DNA of 18,750 nucleotides from JAEXNA01 sp050486105 (GTDB taxonomy: Bacteria; Vulcanimicrobiota; Xenobia; Xenobiales; JADMJV01). This document shows, in pieces, positions 8,259-15,562 of the stretch. The notes below the pieces were generated by a model. The model saw only the letters and a list, made by a program, of their open reading frames with translations, searched no databases and was not told the DNA's origin. The translations under genes and the position numbers were made by a program. The stretch spans positions 1 through 18,750 of the forward strand of contig JBJHCR010000099.1 in NCBI GenBank assembly GCA_050486105.1, in the 5' to 3' direction. Numbering within the stretch: position 1 is the stretch's first letter; every line of letters starts with the position of its first letter.

Positions 8259-10484
8259 ATGGACACACCCAGACATCGTTTTCGTAGAGAGTCCGTAGAG
8301 GGCGATAGCTCAGCGGACGACGCTTCACCGGTCGAGCAAAAGCTTCGCTCTATCGAGAAGGAGCTCGACAAGGTCTCTAACGCGAGCTTGGTACAGGCTC
8401 GCGACATCTTGGATTTGCGGGCTAGAGCTGAGGCCTTGGAAGGTCGAAGTGGCACAGACATCGAGGCCACGCTCAGCAAAGTCTACGACCACATCGAAAT
8501 TCAAGACGACCGAGTTGAGCAAGTCTTCGATCGCATGCAAGTTCTAGAACGACGCCTTCAAGAAGTAGGGCATCGACTAGATAATTTGGGCGAGATCGGC
8601 CGTTTGGAGAACCTTCCAGCTCTTCTAGAACAGTCTCTAGTGACCAGTCTCGATGATCTTGAAGCCCGATTCGAAGCTCGCTTGAACAGCCTGGAGGCAA
8701 GCAGCAGTTCGGCCATCGATGGAGAGATGGTCCGGGCCGAGGTGGCCGAGAAGAATACCGAGTTGCGAGCAGAGCTCGACAAGCTCTTGGAAGCCCGACA
8801 GGAAGAGCTCAGCGATTATCTGCAAGAGGTGCTCGCAGGCCTCAACCTCGAGGAACTCCAAGGTCATTTGGAAACGGAACTCACCGTTATTCGAAATGCC
8901 GTGGTGGAGCTTCAGGAATTCATAGAGAAAGTTCCCGGCGAAGAAGAGATCCGAGCGATCGTCAAGGCTGCGGAGGTGAGCGCTGATAGTCCGGCCTTGG
9001 TCAGTCTTCAAGGCGACATCGACGACATAAACAAGAAGCTTAAGCCTATTGAGGGCATCTTTTCCGGTGGTGCAGACTGGGTCGACAAGGTCAAGAATTC
9101 GGTGGATATCATCGAGCGCTCCTCTGATATCCTGGAGCAGCACGAAGAACGCGTGGATTTGGCTCTGCGTCTGGTCAAGCAGCTCGAAGAGGGAACCGAC
9201 CGCATCGGCCGCGGAGAATCCGGAGGGGGGGGGCGCTCGTTGGGTTCCCTGGTGCCTCCGCCTGGAGAGAGCCAGCTGAAGTTGACTTTGCGGGATCTGA
9301 TGCGCGAGATGGTGAAGAACCGAGTGAGCGACCTGCACATCAAGACCGGTCGCGCGATCACTGCAAGGATCGGCCGAGAGTTGATTCAGTTTTCAACCCC
9401 TCCCTTAACTCCGGCAGACTGTTTCCATCTGATCACTTCTGCCCTCAAACCTAATCTCCAGGCAAAGTTGGCCCAGGAGAGGGACATAGAGTTCGTTTAC
9501 CAGTACGAGTCTGTCCGACTTCGGGCGAACGTCTTCTTCGACCGGGGCAACCTGTCCGCCACCTTTAAGATGCTGTCGACTCGCCCTCCAGAACTCGAAG
9601 GATTGGGGCTACCGAAAGCCTACTCAGGGCTGTTGGGACGCACTTCTGGCCTGGTGGTGTTGGCGGGATTACCGGGCTCTGGAAGATCGACCACCCTGAC
9701 AGCATCTTTGGACTATCTGAATCGGACTCGACAGCTCCATCTGGTGGCTTTGGAAGACCGCATCGACTACACCCATGAGGACCGAAGGAGTCTGGTGACT
9801 CAGCGCGAGTTCGGAGTGGACATCTCCTCCTACGCTCAAGGTGTTCGTCGTGCTATCGGTCAAGACTGTGACGTCCTTTTCGTAGCAGACCTCCAAGATC
9901 GCGACACCATGGAGTCGGTTTTCGCTGCTTGTGAAGCCGGGATCCTGGTGGTGGGCACCGTGGTTGCGCACAGTGCCGAAGACGCCATTCCGCGCTTGAT
10001 CAGTCTGTTTCCAGAAAGCGAGCGAAAGCTGCGAGCCATGGCTTTCGCCTCCATCGTTCAAGGCATCCTGACTCAGAAGCTCTTTCATCGAGCGGACGGA
10101 GAGGGTCTGGTTCCTGCAGCGGAGCTCTTGTTGACCAACGAAATTGTGCAGCAGGCGATCCACACAGCGAACTTGGGAATACTCTCCGAGGTTATGGGAG
10201 AAGCGCAGACTGAAGGCATGCAAACCTTTCCCCAGTCTGTGGAACGATTGGTGGAGACCGGGCTCATTACGGCTGAAGAGGCTCAGCGTGAGTTGTTCGT
10301 GGGTCGAGGCCATGCTAAGAGCGGGGCGGCGGTGCTCTCCACAAGTCAGGAAGGAAATCCGCAGAAACCCCAGGTTCGGCCCCAAGAGAGTTCCCAAGAG
10401 AGCCCCCCCTCAATTGAAGCCTCTTCCAGCGAAGACGTTCCGGAGGCCTTCGGTGAAGAAGACACTCTTATGAACTGGTTGTAA
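8259..10484 (+). CDS. Coiled-coil / PilT-like ATPase paralogue with degenerate motifs
   Basis: A 741-residue protein. Residues about 25-315 are long heptad-rich coiled coil (for example RSIEKELDKVSN), followed by a Gly-rich hinge (GRGESGGGGRS). About 345-690 is a full PilT-type retraction-ATPase module: MREMVKNRVSDLHIKTGRAI, then SLVTQREFG, the C-terminal helices and GMQTFPQSVERLVETGLIT. The catalytic motifs deviate. Walker A is GLPGSGRSTT (470-479), with R476 replacing the invariant Lys. The Asp box reads EDRID (499-503). Walker B is VADLQD (542-547), where PilT has VGEMRD. The His box is GTVVAHSA (566-573), where PilT has GTLHTNSA. An acidic Ser/Pro-rich tail ends in MNWL. It is probably a poorly active or inactive regulator or scaffold in a type IV pilus or secretion ATPase ring. 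It has no good Shine-Dalgarno sequence; a small CCGC-CTA-GCGG hairpin sits at 8245-8255. yggS begins 3 bases after its stop. Confidence 0.88.
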   Translation: MDTPRHRFRRESVEGDSSADDASPVEQKLRSIEKELDKVSNASLVQARDILDLRARAEALEGRSGTDIEATLSKVYDHIEIQDDRVEQVFDRMQVLERRLQEVGHRLDNLGEIGRLENLPALLEQSLVTSLDDLEARFEARLNSLEASSSSAIDGEMVRAEVAEKNTELRAELDKLLEARQEELSDYLQEVLAGLNLEELQGHLETELTVIRNAVVELQEFIEKVPGEEEIRAIVKAAEVSADSPALVSLQGDIDDINKKLKPIEGIFSGGADWVDKVKNSVDIIERSSDILEQHEERVDLALRLVKQLEEGTDRIGRGESGGGGRSLGSLVPPPGESQLKLTLRDLMREMVKNRVSDLHIKTGRAITARIGRELIQFSTPPLTPADCFHLITSALKPNLQAKLAQERDIEFVYQYESVRLRANVFFDRGNLSATFKMLSTRPPELEGLGLPKAYSGLLGRTSGLVVLAGLPGSGRSTTLTASLDYLNRTRQLHLVALEDRIDYTHEDRRSLVTQREFGVDISSYAQGVRRAIGQDCDVLFVADLQDRDTMESVFAACEAGILVVGTVVAHSAEDAIPRLISLFPESERKLRAMAFASIVQGILTQKLFHRADGEGLVPAAELLLTNEIVQQAIHTANLGILSEVMGEAQTEGMQTFPQSVERLVETGLITAEEAQRELFVGRGHAKSGAAVLSTSQEGNPQKPQVRPQESSQESPPSIEASSSEDVPEAFGEEDTLMNWL

Positions 10485-10486
10485 TA

Positions 10487-11248
10487 GTGCTGGGCTCTTC
10501 TCCTTTTGGTGATCCTTTCGAGCGCAACTCCCAGGCTGCTTCGGGTACCCGACCTCGCATTGTGGAATCGGTGGCTTCAGTGTTCGAAGAGATCCAGCGG
10601 ATCTGCATTTCTCAAGGTCGAGATTCCAAGGCCGTCAAGTTGGTTGCGGTGAGTAAGACGAGAACGGTAGAAGAGATCAAGCTCGCCCTCAAGGCCGGTG
10701 TTGAGGACCTCGGAGAGAACTATCTTCAAGAGGCCCGAGAGAAGGCTCGAAAACTTCCCGGGGTGCGCTGGCATCTCATCGGCAATCTGCAGAAGAATAA
10801 AGTGAATCTTGCTGTCGATCTTTTTGAGGTTCTTCATTCCCTCGACGACCTGGAATTGATTCGTCGGCTCGAAGCCCGCTGCGAAAAGAGACATCGGTAT
10901 CTGGTTGGCCTCCTCCAGGTCAAGATGGGTTCCGAGAAGAGCAAGAAGGGTCTCGACCCTAAGGACGTCTTGCCTTTCTTGGATGAACTGGCAAAAGAAC
11001 CCCCAACCTACCTCAGATTGTCGGGCTTGATGACGATTCCGCCACCCGTAGACAACCCTGAAGACAATAGAGTGCATTTCAGGCATTTGCGGGAACTCTT
11101 GGACGAAATATTGGCCCAGAATTATTCCTTTTGGGCCGGACAAGAGCTCTCCATGGGCATGAGCGACGACTATACGGTGGCAGTAGAGGAAGGCGCCACC
11201 ATGATCCGTCTCGGCAGAGTGCTCTTCGGAGACCGTGGAGACCGCTGA
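10487..11248 (+). CDS. yggS: YggS/PLPBP-family pyridoxal-phosphate homeostasis protein
   Basis: A 253-residue TIM-barrel protein of the PLP-binding (PROSC/YggS/YlmE) family, which buffers pyridoxal 5'-phosphate and affects amino-acid metabolism without known enzyme activity. K57 in LVAVSKTRTVEEIK is the PLP-linked lysine. WHLIGNLQKNKVN, SGLMTIPP, LSMGMSDDYTVAVEEGATM and IRLGRVLFG are family signatures. The GTG start at 10487 lies two bases after the preceding TAA and gives about 20 extra N-terminal residues compared with the usual start of the family, so the true start may be slightly internal. sepF lies downstream, as in the ylmE-ylmF pair of Bacillus and similar clusters elsewhere. Confidence 0.93.
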   Translation: MLGSSPFGDPFERNSQAASGTRPRIVESVASVFEEIQRICISQGRDSKAVKLVAVSKTRTVEEIKLALKAGVEDLGENYLQEAREKARKLPGVRWHLIGNLQKNKVNLAVDLFEVLHSLDDLELIRRLEARCEKRHRYLVGLLQVKMGSEKSKKGLDPKDVLPFLDELAKEPPTYLRLSGLMTIPPPVDNPEDNRVHFRHLRELLDEILAQNYSFWAGQELSMGMSDDYTVAVEEGATMIRLGRVLFGDRGDR

Positions 11249-11668
11249 GGGTTTAGGACCTACCTCATTCGGAAAATTCGAGGGATCTGCAAATCGTTTC
11301 TAGGCCTGGAGCGACTCGCTGAAACGCGATTTGGCATCCTACAACGGCCAGGGGTCGGTGGTTTCGCCATAGCGCTGGCTTGAGTTCCTGGAGTATTCGA
11401 TTGGGGGCCAAAGCCAAAAGACACTAGGGTAAGCCTTTGTGCGTCCCGTGGATAAGAAAACTTGTCACGAAAGCTATCCAGCAGAATCGACAACACACAA
11501 ACGAACCTGGTCTTCCCCTCTCCAAGGAGGGTTGAAGAAGTTTCACGTGAACAAGTTAGCTGGAATGACAAATCTTCGCACAGACTTTTCGACATGTTTG
11601 AATCGTCTTTGGTGAAGTTTCCAGAGTACTAGACGAGCGGAGGCTCGAGTTTCGTGGCAGGACGCGTA
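11249..11668. other. 420-bp intergenic region upstream of sepF
   Basis: No convincing gene is seen on either strand. A 111-codon minus-strand frame (11595-11260) has random, Ser/Arg/Pro-rich composition and no ribosome binding site. The region probably holds the 3' end of the yggS transcript and a promoter for sepF. I could not pick a convincing -35/-10 pair or an intrinsic terminator by eye. The only clear symmetric element is a 10-bp palindrome at 11542-11551, listed separately. Confidence 0.6.
11542..11551. promoter_or_regulatory. TTCACGTGAA palindrome, possible operator
   Basis: A perfect 10-bp inverted repeat, TTCACGTGAA, 127 bases before the sepF ATG in the only long non-coding gap of the plus-strand block. 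Its symmetry and position suit a dimeric regulator, but a 10-bp palindrome can occur by chance and no second copy was noticed in the window. Confidence 0.2.
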
Positions 11669-12139
11669 ATGGATAGTTTAAAACGGTTTTTCACTTTGGA
11701 TGAGGAGGCTTATGCCGGGGAGTCTCAAGACTCTGAGGGCATGGACTTTTCCGAATACTCGGTAAGCACGGCCGACCACCCGGTTCCGGAGGTTCGTTCG
11801 AATCGAAACCTGGTGGGTTTGCCCACGCCCAGGCGTCAGGAGATCGTGGTGCTCGAGCCGGCGTCCTTTGCCGACGCTCGAGAGATCGCAGAGACCTTGA
11901 AGTTGAAGAAGTGCATCTTATTGAACATGCGCAAGACCGACAAGGAGTTGTCCCGAAGGATCGTCGATTTTCTCTCGGGCATTTCCTATGCCATAGAAGG
12001 TCAATCCCAGAAGGTTGCCGATCAGATTTACCTCTTCACCCCAGGACACTTTGACATCAAGATCTCCTCCCAAGACAACCAGTTCGGGGCCAACGGTCTC
12101 AAGGATGATGGAGGCTTGCCTTCCGGTGAGGGGTACTGA
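11669..12139 (+). CDS. sepF: Cell division protein SepF
   Basis: A 156-residue FtsZ-binding protein that tethers and bundles FtsZ at the membrane in bacteria lacking FtsA or alongside it. The N-terminus MDSLKRFFTLDEEAY is the usual amphipathic membrane-targeting helix followed by an acidic linker. The SepF core spans about residues 68-140: VVLEPASFADAREIAETLK, then ILLNMRKTDKELSRRIVDFL, then SGISYAIEGQSQKVADQIYL and FTPGHFDIK. I chose ATG 11669, preceded by AGGA at 11659-11662, over the in-frame GTG at 11654, because the family begins with a Met-x-x-(hydrophobic/Lys) helix. It lies near yggS, as in Firmicutes, Cyanobacteria and relatives. Confident family assignment. Confidence 0.93.
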   Translation: MDSLKRFFTLDEEAYAGESQDSEGMDFSEYSVSTADHPVPEVRSNRNLVGLPTPRRQEIVVLEPASFADAREIAETLKLKKCILLNMRKTDKELSRRIVDFLSGISYAIEGQSQKVADQIYLFTPGHFDIKISSQDNQFGANGLKDDGGLPSGEGY

Positions 12140-12171
12140 GGGATAGCCTTCAGTCCAGAGGGCGTTCTTCA

Positions 12172-12480
12172 GTGTTCTCCGTCGAGATAAAGATAAGGTT
12201 TTCTTGCAAGAACTGTTCGGCCCCCATCAAGCGCAGGTTCCTTGATTACCTTTCTTCTCGCACCACTATCTGTCCGAACTGCCGGGTGAAGATGGTCCAC
12301 TTTGCTCGCGGGCAGACGGGGCGTGGAGAGCACGTCAATCTCGATACCCTGGCTGACAAGATCGACCGCCTAGAGGGAGATTGGGGGGCTTTGATCAATG
12401 AGTATCTCTACCATCAAGCCAAAGACTGGGAAGACGAAGACCCCGACATTGGCCCAGCCGGGAGAAGCGAACCAAGCTAG
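12172..12480 (+). CDS. Small zinc-ribbon protein, unknown function
   Basis: A 102-residue protein with two CxxC knuckles, CKNC and CPNC, about 22 residues apart near the N-terminus (RFSCKNCSAPIKRRF and TTICPNCRVKM). This is the pattern of a zinc ribbon. The rest is a predicted helix (LDTLADKIDRLEGDWGALIN) and an acidic, disordered tail. It starts with GTG at 12172, 32 bases after sepF, with GAGGGCG upstream. It is likely in the sepF transcript. A role in nucleic-acid or protein binding is possible; nothing more specific is supported. It converges with the minus-strand FHA gene, whose stop lies 19 bases beyond this one. Confidence 0.7.
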   Translation: MFSVEIKIRFSCKNCSAPIKRRFLDYLSSRTTICPNCRVKMVHFARGQTGRGEHVNLDTLADKIDRLEGDWGALINEYLYHQAKDWEDEDPDIGPAGRSEPS

Positions 12481-12499
12481 ATAGCTCCACCCTTCGGGC

Positions 12500-13210
12500 T
12501 TAGTTGCCCTTGAGATCATCCGGTCTAGGATGCCAGGCCTCGGTTCCATCTTCTTCGTCGTCGTCTGCCCCAAAGCTCATCCCCTGGCTAGGATCGAGAC
12601 TGAACCCGCCGCCTGTGGTGGTTTGGGGGAGGGTGGTGTCGATGATGGCCCTCCCCTGATTGCTCATACCAAGAGCCGGGGGCTTTTCTTGAATAGGGGC
12701 CTCAAACCAAAACTCCATGTCCCCGATGGACACTCGGTCACCGTCTTGCAGGAGGTATTCCTGGACTCGCTGTCCATTCACATAGGTGCCGTTGGATGAG
12801 CCCAAATCTTTCAGCAGGTACCCTTCGGCGAGCCTGGTGATGGAAGAGTGCTGCCGAGAAACACTGTTATCGTTGAGCATGATAGCACACTGCACTTCTC
12901 GCCCAATGATCAAGTGATCTTTGTTAAGGGGGAATCCGCTCTTGAGGCGATCGCCCTTGGGTCTCAGCCAGGCCCAGCTTTGTCGGCGGGCTCCCGGGAT
13001 CACGGCGGCCTCGGCACTCAAGGGAATGATGCGGTCCACCAAAAGGAAGCCCAGCCCCAGGCAGAGGGCCATAAACATGGCCATGAGCAGCCAAGAGAAC
13101 GCAGGTGGAACGACAGTCTTCTTTTCCACCAGGTGAAGAACGAGCAGACTCAGACCCCCACCGACCACCAACATGAAAAGGTGAAATAGAAAGCGTTTGA
13201 GATAGGTCAC
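12500..13210 (-). CDS. Membrane-anchored FHA-domain protein
   Basis: A 236-residue protein with two transmembrane helices (about 7-28 and 38-58) and a cytoplasmic FHA domain at about 95-165. The FHA core residues are G103-R104, S118-R119 and H121 (SVSRQH), and N140-G141-T142 (LGSSNGTYVNG). FHA domains bind phosphothreonine peptides. A Thr-rich tail (IIDTTLPQTTTGGG) and an acidic C-terminus follow. I chose GTG at 13210 because it overlaps the kinase stop as GTGA and has AGAGGC-AAGGGA just upstream. The longer TTG start at 13249 would add 13 polar residues inside the kinase gene. The gene is translationally coupled to the receptor kinase and is a natural reader or substrate of it; this is inference from context and family. 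Confidence 0.88.
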   Translation of the reverse strand: MTYLKRFLFHLFMLVVGGGLSLLVLHLVEKKTVVPPAFSWLLMAMFMALCLGLGFLLVDRIIPLSAEAAVIPGARRQSWAWLRPKGDRLKSGFPLNKDHLIIGREVQCAIMLNDNSVSRQHSSITRLAEGYLLKDLGSSNGTYVNGQRVQEYLLQDGDRVSIGDMEFWFEAPIQEKPPALGMSNQGRAIIDTTLPQTTTGGGFSLDPSQGMSFGADDDEEDGTEAWHPRPDDLKGN

Positions 13211-15561
13211 GATTCCCTTGCCTCTTTCTCCGTGTTTTTCGGACTCCAACTCTCACCCGACCACCGATAGGAAGTCAAGGTCAGTCCTTCTCGGAGCCGG
13301 CCCGAATCTTGGTCGAGGAGGAGACCATTATAGCGCCTCCCGTCCAAGCCTAAAATAGCGCAGAGGTCAAAAACTGCAGCGCCCAGCAAGCCAAACTTTG
13401 CTTCCCGCCCTGGCTGGACTGCGGTGCTCTCTTGGTCGACTTTGATGAAAGGGCTCCAAAGGACCAAGGCGTCACCGTCCAAATTCCGAGGAAGCTTCGG
13501 CAAGTGGGTCGGAGTGACCGCAAAGAGCAACAACGACCCAGATGCTGACACCTGATTTAGATCTGAAGGCTTCCAAGTTTCCAAGAAGAGGGTTTTCTCG
13601 TTGGCTCTAGCCTCGCTAAGGAGGCGCTCAAGTTCTGTGTCAGAGAGCTCGAGCGATGGCGGAGAAGTAGCCAGCCATCCGTCAAGGGTGAGGGTTGTTG
13701 CACCCCAGTGGAGATCCCCAGGTTCTAACTGGGCTTTGCTCTGCATGATGTCCCCAAAGTTTCCGGGTAAAGTCAGGTTTTGATCTTTCCAGGATAGTTC
13801 TGAGGTCTGGGAGTCGAGTTTCAACCAAATGGGAGAAAATCCAGGCGGCAGATCCTCCGGATTTGCCGGAGTCTCTTCGCTCAAGACCAGCACCCTGATA
13901 GCCTCAGGATTCTCGGCCCACGAGGTGGCTGCTTCCTTGAGAATCAGGGGGAGTTGCTCTGCAGAGTAGGCTTGAGGAAGACAGGTGAGGAGCCTCCTGT
14001 CTACTCCACCTTGCCCGTTGAGAGCCGAAACGGCGCCGGCAGCTCCGCGCCAGATTTCTTCTTCGCTTTGGGTATTCTGCCATTCAACAGGATACAAGAT
14101 TTGGACCAGCAAGTTTTCGTTCTCTCGAGCTTCAAGGGCCAGGAGATTTAGACCGTACAGAGTTTGCTGACTCGCGCTCAGATCTTTGGAGCCAGAACCC
14201 TGCAACTCGGCCATCAAGGTTGACGGGTCTCCAGTGATGAGGGCATCTCGCAATTTCTGCTCCGGGCTATGACGCATTTCTACCTGACTGCGCCAGGAAG
14301 AGTAGTGTCGCTTGGCTTCCTCCAAGAAGTTCTGCCGAGTTTGAGGATCGAGCCCGAAGAAGAAATACAGGGTTGGACCCAAGACTAGGGCGGCCAATAG
14401 CAACCACCCGAGACCTTTGCCTCGTTTGCCCGTCGCTGCCTGACTCACGGGAGCCGCACCGGAGTTTGAGGTGCCACCCAGATTTCCACTTCCGGAGGCA
14501 CCGCTGGTCGCAGACGTTGCTCCTGCGAGGGCTTGGCTGCCGCCCGAAGATGTCGAGCCGGAAGCTTGGGCGGTGGTCAGAGTCTGAGAGCTGCCTTGGG
14601 TGCTTTGGGCTTGGACTGCAGCGGCTGGAGTCGAGCTGCCGACTTGGGCCGCGGCAGCGACCTGGCTGGCGGCACTGCTGCTGCTCGGTGGGGCTTGGGT
14701 GGTGGTCGTTGGTGGGGCAGGAGGGGCACCAACGACTCTGGTGCTCTGCTTGCCACGGTTGAGGATCTGCTTGATATCCTTTTTCATTTCCAGGATATTT
14801 TGATATCGATCGCTGGGGTCCAACTGGGTGGCTCGAGCCAACATGGCCGATGTCGCCTCGCTCAACGCCGGGTTGAGAGACTTGGCCGGAGGCACCAGAA
14901 ATGGGGTCTGCGTTCCGGTGGGATCGCGACCGGTTAAGGCGTGGTGTAAGGTCACTCCCAAGGAGTAGATGTCGGAGCGAGGATCGGTTTGGGCCGCATA
15001 TTGTTCCGGAGGGGCATATCCGGGTGAGCCGATCCTCATCGTGTCGCCCTTTTTTGCCTGGTCAAAATGGCGAGCAATGCCGAAATCGATGAGCTTGACT
15101 CCCTGAGCGCAGAGCATGATATTGCTGGGCTTGACATCCCTAAAGACGATGGGTGGATCGTGCTTGTGTAGGTAAAAGAGAACCGTGGCGATCTGCTCTC
15201 CCCATTCGAGGACCTGCTTTTCGGGCAAAGGACCTTTGGTGGCTTCCAGTTTTTGAGCAAGGTCCTCTCCATCGATAAATTCCATGGAGAGGTAGTATTT
15301 TCCAGCGTATTGGAAGTAGTCGAAGACTTTAGGAATGTGGCGATGGTTCAGGCTGGCCAGCAGTTTGGCCTCACGATGGAAAAGATCCACAGCCATTTGC
15401 TGCTCTTTGGGGTCGGAATAGGAGGCGGTCATCTCTTTCACCACTACCGTGGCATTCGAGTATTTGCGGTCGTAAGCCAGATAGAGATTGGACATCCCTC
15501 CCTGTCCCACCAGGCGAACCACCTGATAGCGTCCGGCGATAACGCTTCCGGGTTGAAACAT
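13207..15561 (-). CDS. Receptor-type Ser/Thr protein kinase with binding-protein-like ectodomain
   Basis: A 784-residue Hanks-type kinase. The kinase domain (about 12-268) is complete: glycine loop GQGGMS (19-24), K42, helix-C E64, catalytic loop FRDVKPSN with D142, K144 and N147, DFG at 159-161, and activation segment ending in PGYAPPEQ. Residues about 272-378 are a low-complexity Ala/Ser/Thr/Gln/Gly linker. A transmembrane helix follows at about 384-402 (LGWLLLAALVLGPTLYFFF). The outside domain (about 404-784) resembles a type-1 periplasmic binding protein. Its segment GAAGAVSALNGQGGVDRRLL matches the ELAVEEINAAGG-like start of LivJ-type receptors, and it has a closing segment like LTSYRWSGESWSP. 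There are no PASTA repeats. The start ATG 15561 has an ideal GGAGGT. The kinase is confident; the ectodomain relation is moderate. Confidence 0.92.
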   Translation of the reverse strand: MFQPGSVIAGRYQVVRLVGQGGMSNLYLAYDRKYSNATVVVKEMTASYSDPKEQQMAVDLFHREAKLLASLNHRHIPKVFDYFQYAGKYYLSMEFIDGEDLAQKLEATKGPLPEKQVLEWGEQIATVLFYLHKHDPPIVFRDVKPSNIMLCAQGVKLIDFGIARHFDQAKKGDTMRIGSPGYAPPEQYAAQTDPRSDIYSLGVTLHHALTGRDPTGTQTPFLVPPAKSLNPALSEATSAMLARATQLDPSDRYQNILEMKKDIKQILNRGKQSTRVVGAPPAPPTTTTQAPPSSSSAASQVAAAAQVGSSTPAAAVQAQSTQGSSQTLTTAQASGSTSSGGSQALAGATSATSGASGSGNLGGTSNSGAAPVSQAATGKRGKGLGWLLLAALVLGPTLYFFFGLDPQTRQNFLEEAKRHYSSWRSQVEMRHSPEQKLRDALITGDPSTLMAELQGSGSKDLSASQQTLYGLNLLALEARENENLLVQILYPVEWQNTQSEEEIWRGAAGAVSALNGQGGVDRRLLTCLPQAYSAEQLPLILKEAATSWAENPEAIRVLVLSEETPANPEDLPPGFSPIWLKLDSQTSELSWKDQNLTLPGNFGDIMQSKAQLEPGDLHWGATTLTLDGWLATSPPSLELSDTELERLLSEARANEKTLFLETWKPSDLNQVSASGSLLLFAVTPTHLPKLPRNLDGDALVLWSPFIKVDQESTAVQPGREAKFGLLGAAVFDLCAILGLDGRRYNGLLLDQDSGRLREGLTLTSYRWSGESWSPKNTEKEARES

Positions 15562-15562
15562 G

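Noticed and set aside
11380..11410. TATTCGATT resembling a tRNA T-loop
   Set aside because: The flanking bases do not form a T-stem, and no acceptor or anticodon arm could be built around it.
11260..11595. 111-codon minus-strand frame upstream of sepF
   Set aside because: Random composition, no ribosome binding site and no domain; it lies opposite the presumed sepF promoter region.
12481..12499. CCC-TTC-GGG between the convergent zinc-ribbon and FHA genes as a terminator
   Set aside because: Three-base stem without a T-run on either strand; too weak to call.
12924..13256. 110-codon minus-strand frame overlapping the FHA gene
   Set aside because: Shadow of the FHA gene in another frame. The FHA frame has membrane helices and full domain motifs.
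14373..14937. Long plus-strand frames opposite the kinase linker
   Set aside because: Produced by the low-complexity Ala/Ser/Thr/Gln codons of the linker read backwards; Arg/Gly/Trp-rich and not protein-like.
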